Assembly: GCA_947063855.1 (NCBI GenBank)
Contig: CAMSTW010000001.1
Location: 1-64,000, forward strand
Length of the DNA stretch: 64,000 bases
Direction: 5' to 3'
From: an uncultured Dorea sp.
GTDB taxonomy: Bacteria; Bacillota; Clostridia; Lachnospirales; Lachnospiraceae
Every line of letters begins with the position of its first letter. The stretch's first letter is position 1. Positions 35,345 through 44,034 of this stretch are shown one piece after another. The notes beneath the pieces were generated by a model. That model saw only the letters and a list, made by a program, of their open reading frames with translations. It was not told the DNA's origin and ran no database searches. The position numbers and the translations under genes were made by a program.

Positions 35345-35530
35345 CCTGTGAAAGCAGGGCGGGAAAGAGAGCAGAAAATCCTGTGAAAACAGAGCGGAGA
35401 AAAGAGCAGAGAAGAGCAGAAAAGTTCTGGGAAAGCAGAGCCGGGAAAGAGAACAGAAAAGTCCTGGGAAACAGGGCAGGGAAAAGAGCAGAAAAGTCCT
35501 GGGAAGGCAGAGCCGGGAAAAGGAGTAAGA
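35345..35530 (+). repeat. Purine-rich imperfect tandem repeat between fruK and fruA
   Basis: Five units of about 35-46 bases, starting at 35345, 35380, 35427, 35463 and 35498, each of the form CCTGGGAAAGCAGAGCCGGG then AAAGAGCAGAAAAGT with variation. One strand is nearly all purine plus CCTG/CCGGG. The unit gives a lysine/arginine-rich open frame that looks like a by-product. Confidence 0.85.
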
Positions 35531-35566
35531 AGCATAGTCATATAAAAAAGGCAGGAGGATAAGAAG

Positions 35567-37480
35567 ATGAGGATCACAGATTTACTGGATGTGAGAAGTA
35601 TTTCACTGGATGCGGCGCCGAAGACGAAGGCGGAGGCGCTGGATACGGTAGTAGATCTCATGGTGCGAAGCGGTAAGATCAATGATGTGGAAGGATACCG
35701 GAAGCTGGTGTATGCGAGAGAGGAAGAGAGCACCACGGGGATTGGAGAGGGCATCGCCATCCCCCACGGGAAGGGGGAGGCGGTCGACCGTCCCGGGCTT
35801 GCGGCGATGGTTGTGAGAGACGGGGTGGATTTTGAATCGCTGGATGAGGAACCGGCGACACTGTTCTTCCTGATTGTGGCGCCGAATACAGAGGATAACG
35901 TGCATCTGGATGTACTGAGTAAGCTGTCCATGATGCTGATGGATCCGGATTTTACCGAGAGCTTGCGGAATGCAGAGACTCCGGAGGAATTCCTGGAGAT
36001 CATTGACCGGGCGGACGAAGAGAAGAAGAGTGTGGACGAACGTCTCTCTGATATGGGAGATGCCGGGAAGGATCAGGTGAAGATCCTGGCAGTCACCTCC
36101 TGTCCGACGGGTATCGCGCATACCTATATGGCGGCGGAAGGGCTTGAGAAGGCGGCGAAGGCAAAGGGATGCTTCATCAAGGTAGAGACGAGAGGCTCCG
36201 GCGGTGCGAAGAATGTCCTTACCGCGAAGGAGATCGAAGAGGCGGACTGTATCATCGTGGCGGCGGATGCACAGGTTCCTATGGACCGGTTTGACGGGAA
36301 GAAGGTCATCGAGCGGCAGGTATCGGATGGAATCAATAAGGCGGATGAACTGGTAGAACTGGCAGTCTCGGGAGATGTCCCGGTCTATCACAGCGGCAAT
36401 GCGGCGGCAAAGCCTGCGGCGTCCGGTAAGCCGGGCGGCGGTATGGGACACCAGATCTATACGCAGCTGATGAACGGAGTCTCACATATGCTTCCATTCG
36501 TTGTGGGCGGCGGTATCCTGATTGCCATTGCCTTCCTGATTGACGGGCTTCTGGTGGATATGAATGCATTGCCGGAAGCCGAGAGAGCAGGGTTTGGTAC
36601 GATCACGCCGATGGCGGCGCTCTTTAAAGGGATCGGGGATACGGCGTTTGGGTTCATGCTTCCGGTGCTGGCAGGATTCATCGCCATGGCGATTGGAGAC
36701 AGGCCCGCCCTTGCGGTCGGTTTTGTAGGCGGAATGATGGCGTCAGGCGGAAGCTCTGGTTTCCTGGGGGCGCTGGCGGCAGGATTTGCGGCAGGGTATC
36801 TGATCCGGGGACTGCGTAAGGTATGTGATAAGCTTCCCCAGGCGATCGAGAAGATTGCGCCGGTGCTGATCTATCCGGTCATGGGAATCCTGTTGATGGG
36901 CGTGCTTATGATTTTTGTGGTGGAGCCGGTCATGGGCGGACTCAATACGGCGCTGAATGACGGACTAACCAGTATGGGCGGTTCCAGTAAGCTGGTTCTT
37001 GGGATGATTCTTGGCGGAATGATGGCGGTCGATATGGGAGGCCCCTTCAATAAGGCGGCGTATGTGTTCGGTTCAGCGGCGATTGCATCCGGCAACTATG
37101 ACATCATGGCGGCGGTCATGATCGGCGGGATGACTCCGCCGTGTGCAATCGCACTGGCGACACTGCTCTTCAAGAATAAGTTTACGAAGGAAGAGAGAGA
37201 ATCCGGACCGACCAATTTCATCATGGGGCTCGCATTTATCACAGAGGGCGCGATTCCTTTCGCGGCGGCAGATCCGCTGCACGTACTGCCATCCTGTATC
37301 ATAGGTTCCGCAGTGGCAGGGGCTATGTCGATGGCGTTCGGATGTACGCTCATGGCGCCTCATGGAGGTATCTTCGTGGTCCCGGTGATGGAAAATGCGC
37401 TGATGTATGTAGTGGCACTGATTGTAGGAACACTGGTTTCCGCCGGGCTTCTTGGAGTCTTGAAGAAGAAGCAGGCATGA
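35567..37480 (+). CDS. fruA: PTS fructose transporter, fused EIIABC
   Basis: 637-aa fructose permease that imports and phosphorylates fructose at C1. Domains in order: EIIA (about 1-150, phospho-His67 in IAIPHGKGE), EIIB (about 165-265, phospho-Cys179 in VTSCPTGIAHTYMAAEGL), and membrane EIIC (about 300-637, GGMMAVDMGGPFNKAAYVFG and following helices). RBS AGGAGG. It uses phosphate from the HPr and enzyme I encoded next, and its product is used by FruK. Confidence 0.96.
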   Translation: MRITDLLDVRSISLDAAPKTKAEALDTVVDLMVRSGKINDVEGYRKLVYAREEESTTGIGEGIAIPHGKGEAVDRPGLAAMVVRDGVDFESLDEEPATLFFLIVAPNTEDNVHLDVLSKLSMMLMDPDFTESLRNAETPEEFLEIIDRADEEKKSVDERLSDMGDAGKDQVKILAVTSCPTGIAHTYMAAEGLEKAAKAKGCFIKVETRGSGGAKNVLTAKEIEEADCIIVAADAQVPMDRFDGKKVIERQVSDGINKADELVELAVSGDVPVYHSGNAAAKPAASGKPGGGMGHQIYTQLMNGVSHMLPFVVGGGILIAIAFLIDGLLVDMNALPEAERAGFGTITPMAALFKGIGDTAFGFMLPVLAGFIAMAIGDRPALAVGFVGGMMASGGSSGFLGALAAGFAAGYLIRGLRKVCDKLPQAIEKIAPVLIYPVMGILLMGVLMIFVVEPVMGGLNTALNDGLTSMGGSSKLVLGMILGGMMAVDMGGPFNKAAYVFGSAAIASGNYDIMAAVMIGGMTPPCAIALATLLFKNKFTKEERESGPTNFIMGLAFITEGAIPFAAADPLHVLPSCIIGSAVAGAMSMAFGCTLMAPHGGIFVVPVMENALMYVVALIVGTLVSAGLLGVLKKKQA

Positions 37481-37561
37481 TGGGTTGTGCAAGGATACTT
37501 GCAGAACAGCATTACTATTAAAATATCAAAAATAAAATAATAAAAATGGAGGATTAAAACA

Positions 37562-37819
37562 ATGAAGGAATTTAAGTATGTGATCACAGATGAGATGGGA
37601 ATTCATGCACGTCCGGCAGGGCTTTTGGTAAAGGCGGTAAAGGGTTATAACTGTTCCGTCAAGATGGAGAAGGGCGGCAGGACCGTAGACTGCAAGGGCA
37701 TCATGGGAGTCATGAGTCTTGGAGCGAAGAAAGGGGATGAAGTAACCCTGACCTTCGACGGGGCAGATGAGGACGTGGCTTATGAAGCAATCAGTAAATT
37801 CATGCAGGAGAATCTGTAA
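37562..37819 (+). CDS. HPr-like phosphocarrier lacking regulatory Ser46
   Basis: 85-aa HPr-family protein passing phosphate from enzyme I to EIIA. The active His15 is intact in GIHARPAG. The usual regulatory site KSIMGVMSLG reads KGIMGVMSLG, so residue 46 is Gly (codon GGC at 37697-37699). It therefore cannot be phosphorylated by HPr kinase at that position and should not act as a CcpA co-repressor. RBS GGAGG upstream. It lies between fruA and enzyme I. A separate canonical HPr would be expected elsewhere in the genome. Confidence 0.93.
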   Translation: MKEFKYVITDEMGIHARPAGLLVKAVKGYNCSVKMEKGGRTVDCKGIMGVMSLGAKKGDEVTLTFDGADEDVAYEAISKFMQENL

Positions 37820-37846
37820 CCGGCTGTTTCGCGCCATTGTGCCGTT

Positions 37847-37888
37847 AAAAGTTTCCGGCGATGTACCCGCATCGCCGCTGAACTTTTT
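37847..37888 (+). terminator. Hairpin between HPr and enzyme I genes
   Basis: AAAAGTTTCCGGCGATG (37847-37863) pairs imperfectly with CATCGCCGCTGAACTTTT (37870-37887), ending in a T-run. It is probably an attenuator that lowers enzyme I relative to HPr, or an RNA-stabilising hairpin. Confidence 0.65.
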
Positions 37889-37930
37889 AAGATGGGTCAA
37901 ATAGATCAGAAAATGGATGGAGATAAGATC

Positions 37931-39595
37931 ATGAGAGTATATAACGGTAAAAGTGTATTTGGCGGTATTGCCATCGGTAAGATTCGCGTATATAAGAAGG
38001 ATGTACAGCAGGTAAAGCGCACAAAGGCCACGGATGCAGATGTTGAGCTTGCCCGTTATGCATCGGCGAAGGAAGAGGCGGTCAGGCAGCTTCAGGTCCT
38101 GTATGACAAGGCGCTTAAGGAAGTCGGCGAGACGAACGCCGCCATATTCGAAGTGCACCAGATGATGCTGGATGATGTGGATTATAATGAATCTGTGGAG
38201 AACATTGTGCGCAGCCAGGAGGTGAATGTGGAATACGCGGTGGCGGCGACAGGAGACAATTTCTCCCAGATGTTCGCAGCGATGGATGATGATTATATGA
38301 GAGAACGGGCGGCAGACGTCAAGGATATTTCCGAGAGGCTCCTTACCATACTGAGCGGAAAGGAAGACCATACGGCGATGGGGGAAGAGCCGGCGATCAT
38401 CATAGCGGATGATCTGGCGCCGTCTGAGACCGTACAGCTTGATAAGGATATGGTCCTGTCTTTCGTAACCGTACATGGTTCCACCAACTCCCATACCGCG
38501 ATTCTTGCCAGGATGATGGAGATTCCCGCGCTGGTCGGAACGAAGCTTCCCCTTGATGATACTGTGGACGGTAAGATGGGAGTTGTCGACGGTGCGTCCG
38601 GCAAGATCTATGTGGATCCGGATGAGGAGACTCTGGCGCAGATGAGAGACAGGCAGAAGGAAGAGATACATAAGAAGGAGCTTTTGCAGACGCTGAAAGG
38701 GCGGGAGAATGTTACACTTGACGGTCAGAAAGTGATGTTGTATGCTAACATTGGAAATATCAAAGATCTGGCTATGGTGCTGCAGAATGACGCGGGCGGC
38801 ATCGGACTTTTCCGGAGCGAGTTCATCTATCTGGAGAAGGAGGATTACCCGACAGAAGAAGAGCAGTTTCAGATCTATAAGCAGGTGGCAGAGACGATGG
38901 CGGGCAAGAGGGTCATCATCCGTACACTGGATATCGGAGCAGATAAGCAGTGTGACTATTTTGAGATGGAGCAGGAAGAGAACCCGGCGCTTGGGTATCG
39001 GGCGATCCGCATCTGCCTGACCCGTCCTGAGGTGTTCAAGACACAGCTTCGCGCACTGTTCCGGGCCAGCGCTTTTGGAAATATAGCAGTTATGTATCCT
39101 ATGATTACCAGTATCGGTGAGATCAGGCGGATCAAGGATATCGCGGCGGAAGTGAAGGCAGAGCTTGACGCGCAGGGGACGCCGTATGGCGAGCCTGAGC
39201 AGGGGATCATGATCGAGACGCCGGCGGCAGCGCTGGTCAGTGATATGCTTGCGAAGGAAGTGGATTTCTTCAGCATCGGGACCAATGACCTGACACAGTA
39301 CACACTTGCCATTGACCGTCAGAACCCGAAACTTGACGAGTTCTACGACCCGCATCATCCGGCGATCCTGCGCATGATATCTATGGTGGTGGAGAATGCG
39401 CACAAGGCAGGTATCTGGGCGGGTATCTGCGGAGAACTGGGGGCGGATGAGTCTCTGACGAGAGATTTTCTTGCCATGGGCGTGGATGAATTATCCGTGT
39501 CGCCGGGGAGCATTCTGCCAATCCGCAAGATTGTACTGGAGACTAATGTAGAGGAATATCGGTCGCGGTCTCTGGATACACGCAACAACTTTTAA
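37931..39595 (+). CDS. ptsI: PTS enzyme I (phosphoenolpyruvate-protein phosphotransferase)
   Basis: 554-aa enzyme that takes phosphate from PEP and gives it to HPr. The phospho-His188 lies in HGSTNSHTAILARMMEIPAL. The PEP-binding barrel shows GGIGLFRSEFIYLEKEDYPT, YRAIRICLTRPE, FFSIGTNDLTQYTLAIDR and the active Cys in AGICGELGAD. Start 37931 is favoured by GGAGAT; an ATG at 37913 is possible. Full length for the family. It forms a complete fructose phosphorelay with the HPr and fruA genes. Confidence 0.95.
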   Translation: MRVYNGKSVFGGIAIGKIRVYKKDVQQVKRTKATDADVELARYASAKEEAVRQLQVLYDKALKEVGETNAAIFEVHQMMLDDVDYNESVENIVRSQEVNVEYAVAATGDNFSQMFAAMDDDYMRERAADVKDISERLLTILSGKEDHTAMGEEPAIIIADDLAPSETVQLDKDMVLSFVTVHGSTNSHTAILARMMEIPALVGTKLPLDDTVDGKMGVVDGASGKIYVDPDEETLAQMRDRQKEEIHKKELLQTLKGRENVTLDGQKVMLYANIGNIKDLAMVLQNDAGGIGLFRSEFIYLEKEDYPTEEEQFQIYKQVAETMAGKRVIIRTLDIGADKQCDYFEMEQEENPALGYRAIRICLTRPEVFKTQLRALFRASAFGNIAVMYPMITSIGEIRRIKDIAAEVKAELDAQGTPYGEPEQGIMIETPAAALVSDMLAKEVDFFSIGTNDLTQYTLAIDRQNPKLDEFYDPHHPAILRMISMVVENAHKAGIWAGICGELGADESLTRDFLAMGVDELSVSPGSILPIRKIVLETNVEEYRSRSLDTRNNF

Positions 39596-39659
39596 ATATG
39601 CGTTAAGCAAAGAATTATAAGATGGGAACCAGAAGTGAGATAGCAAGGCAGGGAGACAG

Positions 39660-40400
39660 ATGTTAACGAAACAACGGCAGGATTTATTACTTGAGCTTCT
39701 TAATGAGCGGGGAAGCATCACGGTATCGGAAGTGAAGGATATGCTCGATACGTCGGAGAGCACAATCCGCAGGGATATCACCGCCCTTGACCAGGAAGGG
39801 AAGCTTGTGAAGGTATTCGGCGGAGCGGTGGCCGCCAGGCAGAAGGTGTCTGCACATGAATATACAGTTGCGCAGAAGAGTGAACTGAATCTAGAAGAAA
39901 AGAAGCAGATCGCCAGATACGCGGCTTCACTGATTGAGCCGGAGGATTTCGTCTATCTGGATGCGGGGACGACGACGGCATATATGCTGGATTACATAGA
40001 GGAGACGAATGTCGCCTTTGTGACCAATGCGGTCGCCCACGCGCAGCGGCTTGCGGGACGGGGGCTTAAGGTTCTGCTCGTCGGAGGCGAGCTTAAGGCT
40101 TCCACGGAGGCCGTGGTGGGAAGCCAGGCGATGCAGACACTGATGAATTATCATTTCACGAAGGGCTTCTTCGGTACAAATGGCGTGACCAGGAAGAGCG
40201 GGTGTACGACGCCCGACGCCAATGAGGCGATGATCAAGCGGACGGCGATGGGGCAGTGCCGGAAGAGCTATGTGCTCTGCGACAGCTCCAAGTTCGGCAG
40301 TGTAAGCTCGGTGACATTTGCCTCTTTTTCGGAGACAGAGTTCCTGACGGACCGGATACCGGCGGGGTATGAGGAATGTGAGAATGTGAAGATGGTGTAA
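39660..40400 (+). CDS. DeoR-family regulator, probable FruR
   Basis: 246 aa. N-terminal DeoR helix-turn-helix (MLTKQRQDLLLELLNERGSI, SESTIRRDITALDQEGKLVK) and C-terminal sugar-phosphate-binding DeoRC domain (DAGTTTAYMLDYI, FVTNAVAHAQRLAGRGLKVL, CDSSKFG). DeoR regulators next to fruK/fruA generally repress the operon and respond to fructose 1-phosphate. RBS GGGAG. Its place at the end of the operon implies autoregulation. Confidence 0.9.
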   Translation: MLTKQRQDLLLELLNERGSITVSEVKDMLDTSESTIRRDITALDQEGKLVKVFGGAVAARQKVSAHEYTVAQKSELNLEEKKQIARYAASLIEPEDFVYLDAGTTTAYMLDYIEETNVAFVTNAVAHAQRLAGRGLKVLLVGGELKASTEAVVGSQAMQTLMNYHFTKGFFGTNGVTRKSGCTTPDANEAMIKRTAMGQCRKSYVLCDSSKFGSVSSVTFASFSETEFLTDRIPAGYEECENVKMV

Positions 40401-40416
40401 GAATATGGAAGAAAAA

Positions 40417-40452
40417 GGGGCTGACGGTTACTGCTGTTTCAGCTCCTGATTT
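40417..40452 (+). terminator. Weak terminator after the fru operon
   Basis: GGGGCTGA (40417-40424) pairs with TCAGCTCC (40439-40446) with one G-U, followed by TGATTTATTTT. Confidence 0.5.
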
Positions 40453-40520
40453 ATTTTCAGCATACATATACAGGTTAGAGGGTATAATGATGTTAATATA
40501 TTAAGTTTTAAACAATTTTA

Positions 40521-40549
40521 TTGTTTTAGATTGTATGAAGTGTTATTAT
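40521..40549 (+). promoter_or_regulatory. Candidate promoter of the ATPase/TOPRIM-like pair
   Basis: TTGTTT (40521-40526), 17-base spacer, TATTAT (40544-40549), just upstream of AGGAGG at 40556. A second -10-like TATAAT occurs near 40485. Confidence 0.5.
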
Positions 40550-40570
40550 AAGTTCAGGAGGTGAGAAGTG

Positions 40571-41689
40571 ATGAAATTATTACATGTAAGAGCAAATCAC
40601 TTTAAAAATTGTTCAAATGGATTTGAGATTGACTTTGTTGCCAGATCAAAGAAGACAGCGGAGGATAAGGAATATGAACTACAGCAGATAGCGGATGGTC
40701 TTTATGTATATAACACAATCGCCTTTGTGGGGAAGAACGCTTCTGGTAAGACATCTGCTGTTGAACTACTGGATGCATGCTTCTCAATACTTGGAGAATT
40801 TCGTATGGAAGCAAAGCCATATAACTATGACCAGCTTGAATTGTTGATTGATTTTTATTATGAAGACTATATTTACCGGTATGAGACAACGCTTAGGAAC
40901 AGTGATTCCATTGGCAGCAAGGCAGTTTTTACGGCTCAAAGGATACAAAGAAAGAGATATTATAAGAGCAATATTAAAGAATTATATTCTGTGGAAGGAT
41001 TTTTAGATGTAGAGATTTCCGGAGAATTGCCGGAGGATACCTCAGATATTTTCTTTATACTAAAAAAGAAGCAGGTTAGGGCAATTTATTTTGACAGCTT
41101 TGGAAAAGGTACAGATACGTATCGACTACTCTTTGCATTTCTAAAGGACTTCAATATTCCAGATAGAATACTGAGTAAAGTGATTACTATCTTTGATGAG
41201 AATATTTCTGATTTGCAGAAACTGGATGATCATAATTATAAGATGTCATTTGGCGGGATGGAAAGACTTGTGTCAGACAAGGAACTTTTGTATCATTTAT
41301 CCAGTGGTACAACCAAAGGAATGCTTTTATATATTCTGGTTGTGGCATCTATTCAAAATGGATTTGATCTTATTGTGGACGAAATAGAAAATCATTTCCA
41401 TAAGACATTAGTTGAGAATATGCTCAGCCTTTACAAAGATAAATCTGTCAATAAGAAAAACGCAACCTTGATTTTCACAACTCATTATTGTGAATTGCTG
41501 GATTTGTTTAATCGACAGGATAATATTTTCATTACAAAGGCGGATGAAAAGGTACAGCTTACGAATATGTACAGTGATTATGCAGTAAGACCGGAGTTGC
41601 TTAAAAGCAGGCAGTTTTATAACAATGTTTTTCAAACAGCAGTGAATTACGAAGAATTGATGTGTCTAAAGAAAGAGTTGAAGAAATGA
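40571..41689 (+). CDS. OLD/AAA_15-type ATPase of a two-gene defence-like module
   Basis: 372-aa cytoplasmic ATP-binding protein of the AAA_15/AAA_21 group (related to OLD, RloA, AriA). Walker A GKNASGKT is at residues 57-64, signature region LSSGTTKGMLLYILV, Walker B FDLIVDEIENHFH at about 266-278, and a switch His in FTTHYCELL. The N-terminal HFKNC motif fits the family. No TOPRIM domain follows in the same protein; it is instead supplied by the overlapping next gene. Start ATG 40571 follows AGGAGGTGA. Genes of this kind act with nuclease or TOPRIM partners in abortive infection; that role is inferred here. Confidence 0.8.
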   Translation: MKLLHVRANHFKNCSNGFEIDFVARSKKTAEDKEYELQQIADGLYVYNTIAFVGKNASGKTSAVELLDACFSILGEFRMEAKPYNYDQLELLIDFYYEDYIYRYETTLRNSDSIGSKAVFTAQRIQRKRYYKSNIKELYSVEGFLDVEISGELPEDTSDIFFILKKKQVRAIYFDSFGKGTDTYRLLFAFLKDFNIPDRILSKVITIFDENISDLQKLDDHNYKMSFGGMERLVSDKELLYHLSSGTTKGMLLYILVVASIQNGFDLIVDEIENHFHKTLVENMLSLYKDKSVNKKNATLIFTTHYCELLDLFNRQDNIFITKADEKVQLTNMYSDYAVRPELLKSRQFYNNVFQTAVNYEELMCLKKELKK

Positions 41690-42219
41690 AATTACTTATT
41701 ATGTGCGAAGGACCAAACGAAAAGGAAATAATCAATATTCTCCTGGAAAATAATTGCCTGTATTTTACCGAGGATGACTTGATTGGTTTAACGCCTTATC
41801 ATGCAAGACAAATAAAATCATCCGCGCAGGTTCGGACAGAACTGAATATGTATCCGGGAGAGGTAAGAATACTTCGTATAGGAGACAAGCAGAGAGATGT
41901 ATTGAAGATTCCGGCAGAATACAAAGATAAGATTATCAGTATAGAAAAATATTGTACGAAGCCGGAATTGGAGATGCTTCTAATCATTGCAGAAAATTTG
42001 ACCCATGATTATGAAAAGGTAAAATCTCATATAATGCCAAAGGAGTTTGCAAAAGCAAATGTTAAATCAGGAAAGAAAAAATATGACAATAGTACGTCAT
42101 TTTACACGGACTATTTTGGAAAGAATCCGAAGCTGCTTGTAATGTGTATAAAAGAATATAGGAGATATAACGGATCACATAGCAAAGACGAGCATTATCT
42201 GGTGGAATTATTAAAATAA
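41686..42219 (+). CDS. TOPRIM/RloB-like partner protein
   Basis: 177 aa. The ATG overlaps the stop of the ATPase gene (ATGA at 41686), so the two are coupled. The N-terminus KLLIMCEGPNEKEIINILLE carries the acidic Glu8 of a TOPRIM/RloB-like start, and ILRIGDKQRD (Asp67, Asp71) is a possible metal-binding second motif. The rest (KYCTKPELEMLLIIAENL, MPKEFAKANVK) recalls small partner proteins found next to AAA_15 ATPases in Clostridia. It is shorter than AriB or OLD nuclease domains. Nuclease activity is inference. Confidence 0.65.
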   Translation: MKLLIMCEGPNEKEIINILLENNCLYFTEDDLIGLTPYHARQIKSSAQVRTELNMYPGEVRILRIGDKQRDVLKIPAEYKDKIISIEKYCTKPELEMLLIIAENLTHDYEKVKSHIMPKEFAKANVKSGKKKYDNSTSFYTDYFGKNPKLLVMCIKEYRRYNGSHSKDEHYLVELLK

Positions 42220-42235
42220 TGCTAAAAAGTATGAC

Positions 42236-42283
42236 AAGGGACTGTTACACCGCCAGAGAGCGGTTTGTAACAGTCCCTTTATT
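42236..42283. terminator. Strong bidirectional terminator hairpin
   Basis: AAGGGACTGTTACACCGC (42236-42253) pairs with GCGGTTTGTAACAGTCCCTT (42260-42279) around CAGAGA, followed by TATTATA. It separates the ATPase pair from the convergent transporter operon. Confidence 0.85.
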
Positions 42284-42313
42284 ATATGGAAGAGGGGGAA
42301 TCCACGCATCCAA

Positions 42314-43123
42314 TCACCCCTTCAACCCATTCAATGCAACCCCCGCCTCGAATTTCGACTGTAACAGCAGATAGAAGAGGAACGGCGGCAGGAACGTAAT
42401 CACGGAACAGGCCATCGTCAGGCCCACATCCACATCATACTGCGCCTTCATGGTAGTCAGCGCCAGCGGAAGTGTGCGCATGGTATCCTTCGTAGTGATG
42501 ATCAGCGGCCAGGTGAAGTTGTTCCACGCGCCGATGAAGGTGAAGATCGCAAGTGTCAGCATCGCAGACTTCACAAGAGGCAGGACTACAGACCACAGAA
42601 TCCTCCGGTTGGATGCTCCGTCGATCCGGGCAGACTCCATCAGTTCGTTAGGAATCCCAAGGATTGCCTGCCGCATGATGAAGACGCCGAAAGCCGTAGG
42701 AAGAGGCAGGATCAACGCCTTGAAGGTATTCACCCATCCCATTCCCCGGACTACGATGTACAGAGGCACCAGGATTACCTCAGAAGGCACCAGCATCGTC
42801 AGTATCAGAAGTAAGAAGATCTTATCATTTCCTTTGAATCTTAACTTGGCAAATGCGAATCCGGCCAGACAGCTTGTGAAAAGTGTCAGAGCAACGCCCG
42901 CAAAGGCAACGATTACACTGTTCATCAGGTAACGTCCCATGGTATCGCCTGCGAAGATCGAACTGTAATGCTCAAGGGTCAAGTTCGACAGGGAGAAACT
43001 GAAATCATAGGCGTTCAGGGTACTCTTCAGCGACATAAGTATCATGTATACGAACGGGAGAATACACAGCAGCGCCATGAAGATCAGCACAAGATCCCCG
43101 GCTATATGAGATATTTTCTTCAT
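42314..43123 (-). CDS. CUT1 sugar ABC transporter permease (MalG/UgpE type)
   Basis: 269-aa permease. I use ATG 43123 (AGGAGG eight bases upstream) rather than GTG 43132. It has six membrane segments (GDLVLIFMALLCILPFVYMI and others) and the EAA loop LMESARIDGASNRRILWSVV. It ends KFEAGVALNGLKG, typical for the type. Third gene of a minus-strand operon with a binding protein and first permease; no ATPase gene is present. Confidence 0.93.
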   Translation of the reverse strand: MKKISHIAGDLVLIFMALLCILPFVYMILMSLKSTLNAYDFSFSLSNLTLEHYSSIFAGDTMGRYLMNSVIVAFAGVALTLFTSCLAGFAFAKLRFKGNDKIFLLLILTMLVPSEVILVPLYIVVRGMGWVNTFKALILPLPTAFGVFIMRQAILGIPNELMESARIDGASNRRILWSVVLPLVKSAMLTLAIFTFIGAWNNFTWPLIITTKDTMRTLPLALTTMKAQYDVDVGLTMACSVITFLPPFLFYLLLQSKFEAGVALNGLKG

Positions 43124-43135
43124 TGCAGCCACCTC

Positions 43136-44023
43136 CTATATCTCTGACGCTTCACGCCGCATGAAGCGCTGCTGGAACAATACGACTACCAGAACCATCA
43201 GCATCAGAACGTTGGATACCGTCATGGCATATCCTGCTTTGCTGCCTTTGAAGGTAAGCTGATAAGCGTACATGACCATGGTGGTCGTGGACATGGACGG
43301 TCCGCCGCCGGTCATGGTGTATACGACATCGAACACCTGCATGGAACTGATGATGGCCAGGAAGGTGTTCAGAATCAGCGTGGGCTTCAGGAGAGGAACT
43401 GTGATCCTGGAGAAAAGATTCCAGGAATTCGCGCCGTCTACCTTGGCCGCCTCATAGTAGTTTTCAGGAATCGACATCAGCGAGGACAGTGTGATGATCA
43501 TATAATAGCCCATACTCTTCCAGACGATTAGCATAGACAATGTAATAATCGCCGAGGTACTGCTCCCAAGGAGCATGGTAGGATCTATTCCGAACAGTCC
43601 AAAGAGGAATTTCACAGCCGGGTGGCCCCCGTTTAGGATCGCTTTCCAGATTGTCCCCACGACAGCGCTGGAAGACAGCACCGGAATGAAAAGCGCCGCC
43701 TTGGCGAATTTCCCGAGAAATGTATTCTTTCTGGCTGCAATCAGAGAGGCAAGTACCGTGGAGGTAAGAATCTGCAGCGGCACCGCCATCACAGAGATCT
43801 TAACCGTATTCATGATACAAAGCCTTAACTTGTCATCCCGCAGCAATTTCCGATAATTAAAAAGTCCGTTGAATTTCGCCGGTGTAATGATATTGTACTT
43901 CGTGAAGCTGAAACAGACCGCTATGATCAAAGATCCTGCCACAAAAGTAAGCAGGATCAATGAGATCGGTGTGATGTAAGCATAGGGCGAAAGAACGGAC
44001 AGGATGTTCTTCTTTTTCTTCAT
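43136..44023 (-). CDS. CUT1 sugar ABC transporter permease (MalF/UgpA type)
   Basis: 295-aa permease starting MKKKKNILSVLSPYAYITPI, with RBS AGGAAG. It has six membrane segments, FTKYNIITPAKFNGLFNYRK after the first helix, and the EAA loop YYEAAKVDGANSWNLFSRI. TMTGGGPSMSTTTMVMYAYQ is a common MalF-type motif. It sits between the binding protein and the second permease with small gaps. Confidence 0.93.
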   Translation of the reverse strand: MKKKKNILSVLSPYAYITPISLILLTFVAGSLIIAVCFSFTKYNIITPAKFNGLFNYRKLLRDDKLRLCIMNTVKISVMAVPLQILTSTVLASLIAARKNTFLGKFAKAALFIPVLSSSAVVGTIWKAILNGGHPAVKFLFGLFGIDPTMLLGSSTSAIITLSMLIVWKSMGYYMIITLSSLMSIPENYYEAAKVDGANSWNLFSRITVPLLKPTLILNTFLAIISSMQVFDVVYTMTGGGPSMSTTTMVMYAYQLTFKGSKAGYAMTVSNVLMLMVLVVVLFQQRFMRREASEI

Positions 44024-44034
44024 GCTCTTTCTTC

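Noticed and set aside
35335..35562. 75-codon Lys/Arg/Glu-rich frame between fruK and fruA
   Set aside because: Produced by the tandem repeat; no ribosome site and no conserved sequence.
34900..36003. Minus-strand open frame spanning fruK, the repeat array and fruA
   Set aside because: The Phe/Pro/Cys-rich repeats simply mirror the purine-rich tandem repeat on the other strand.
37526..39403. Long open frame (about 625 codons) on the minus strand over the enzyme I and HPr genes
   Set aside because: It is antisense to well-recognised PTS genes, has no ribosome site or family features, and its His/Arg/Leu-rich composition is typical of a shadow frame.
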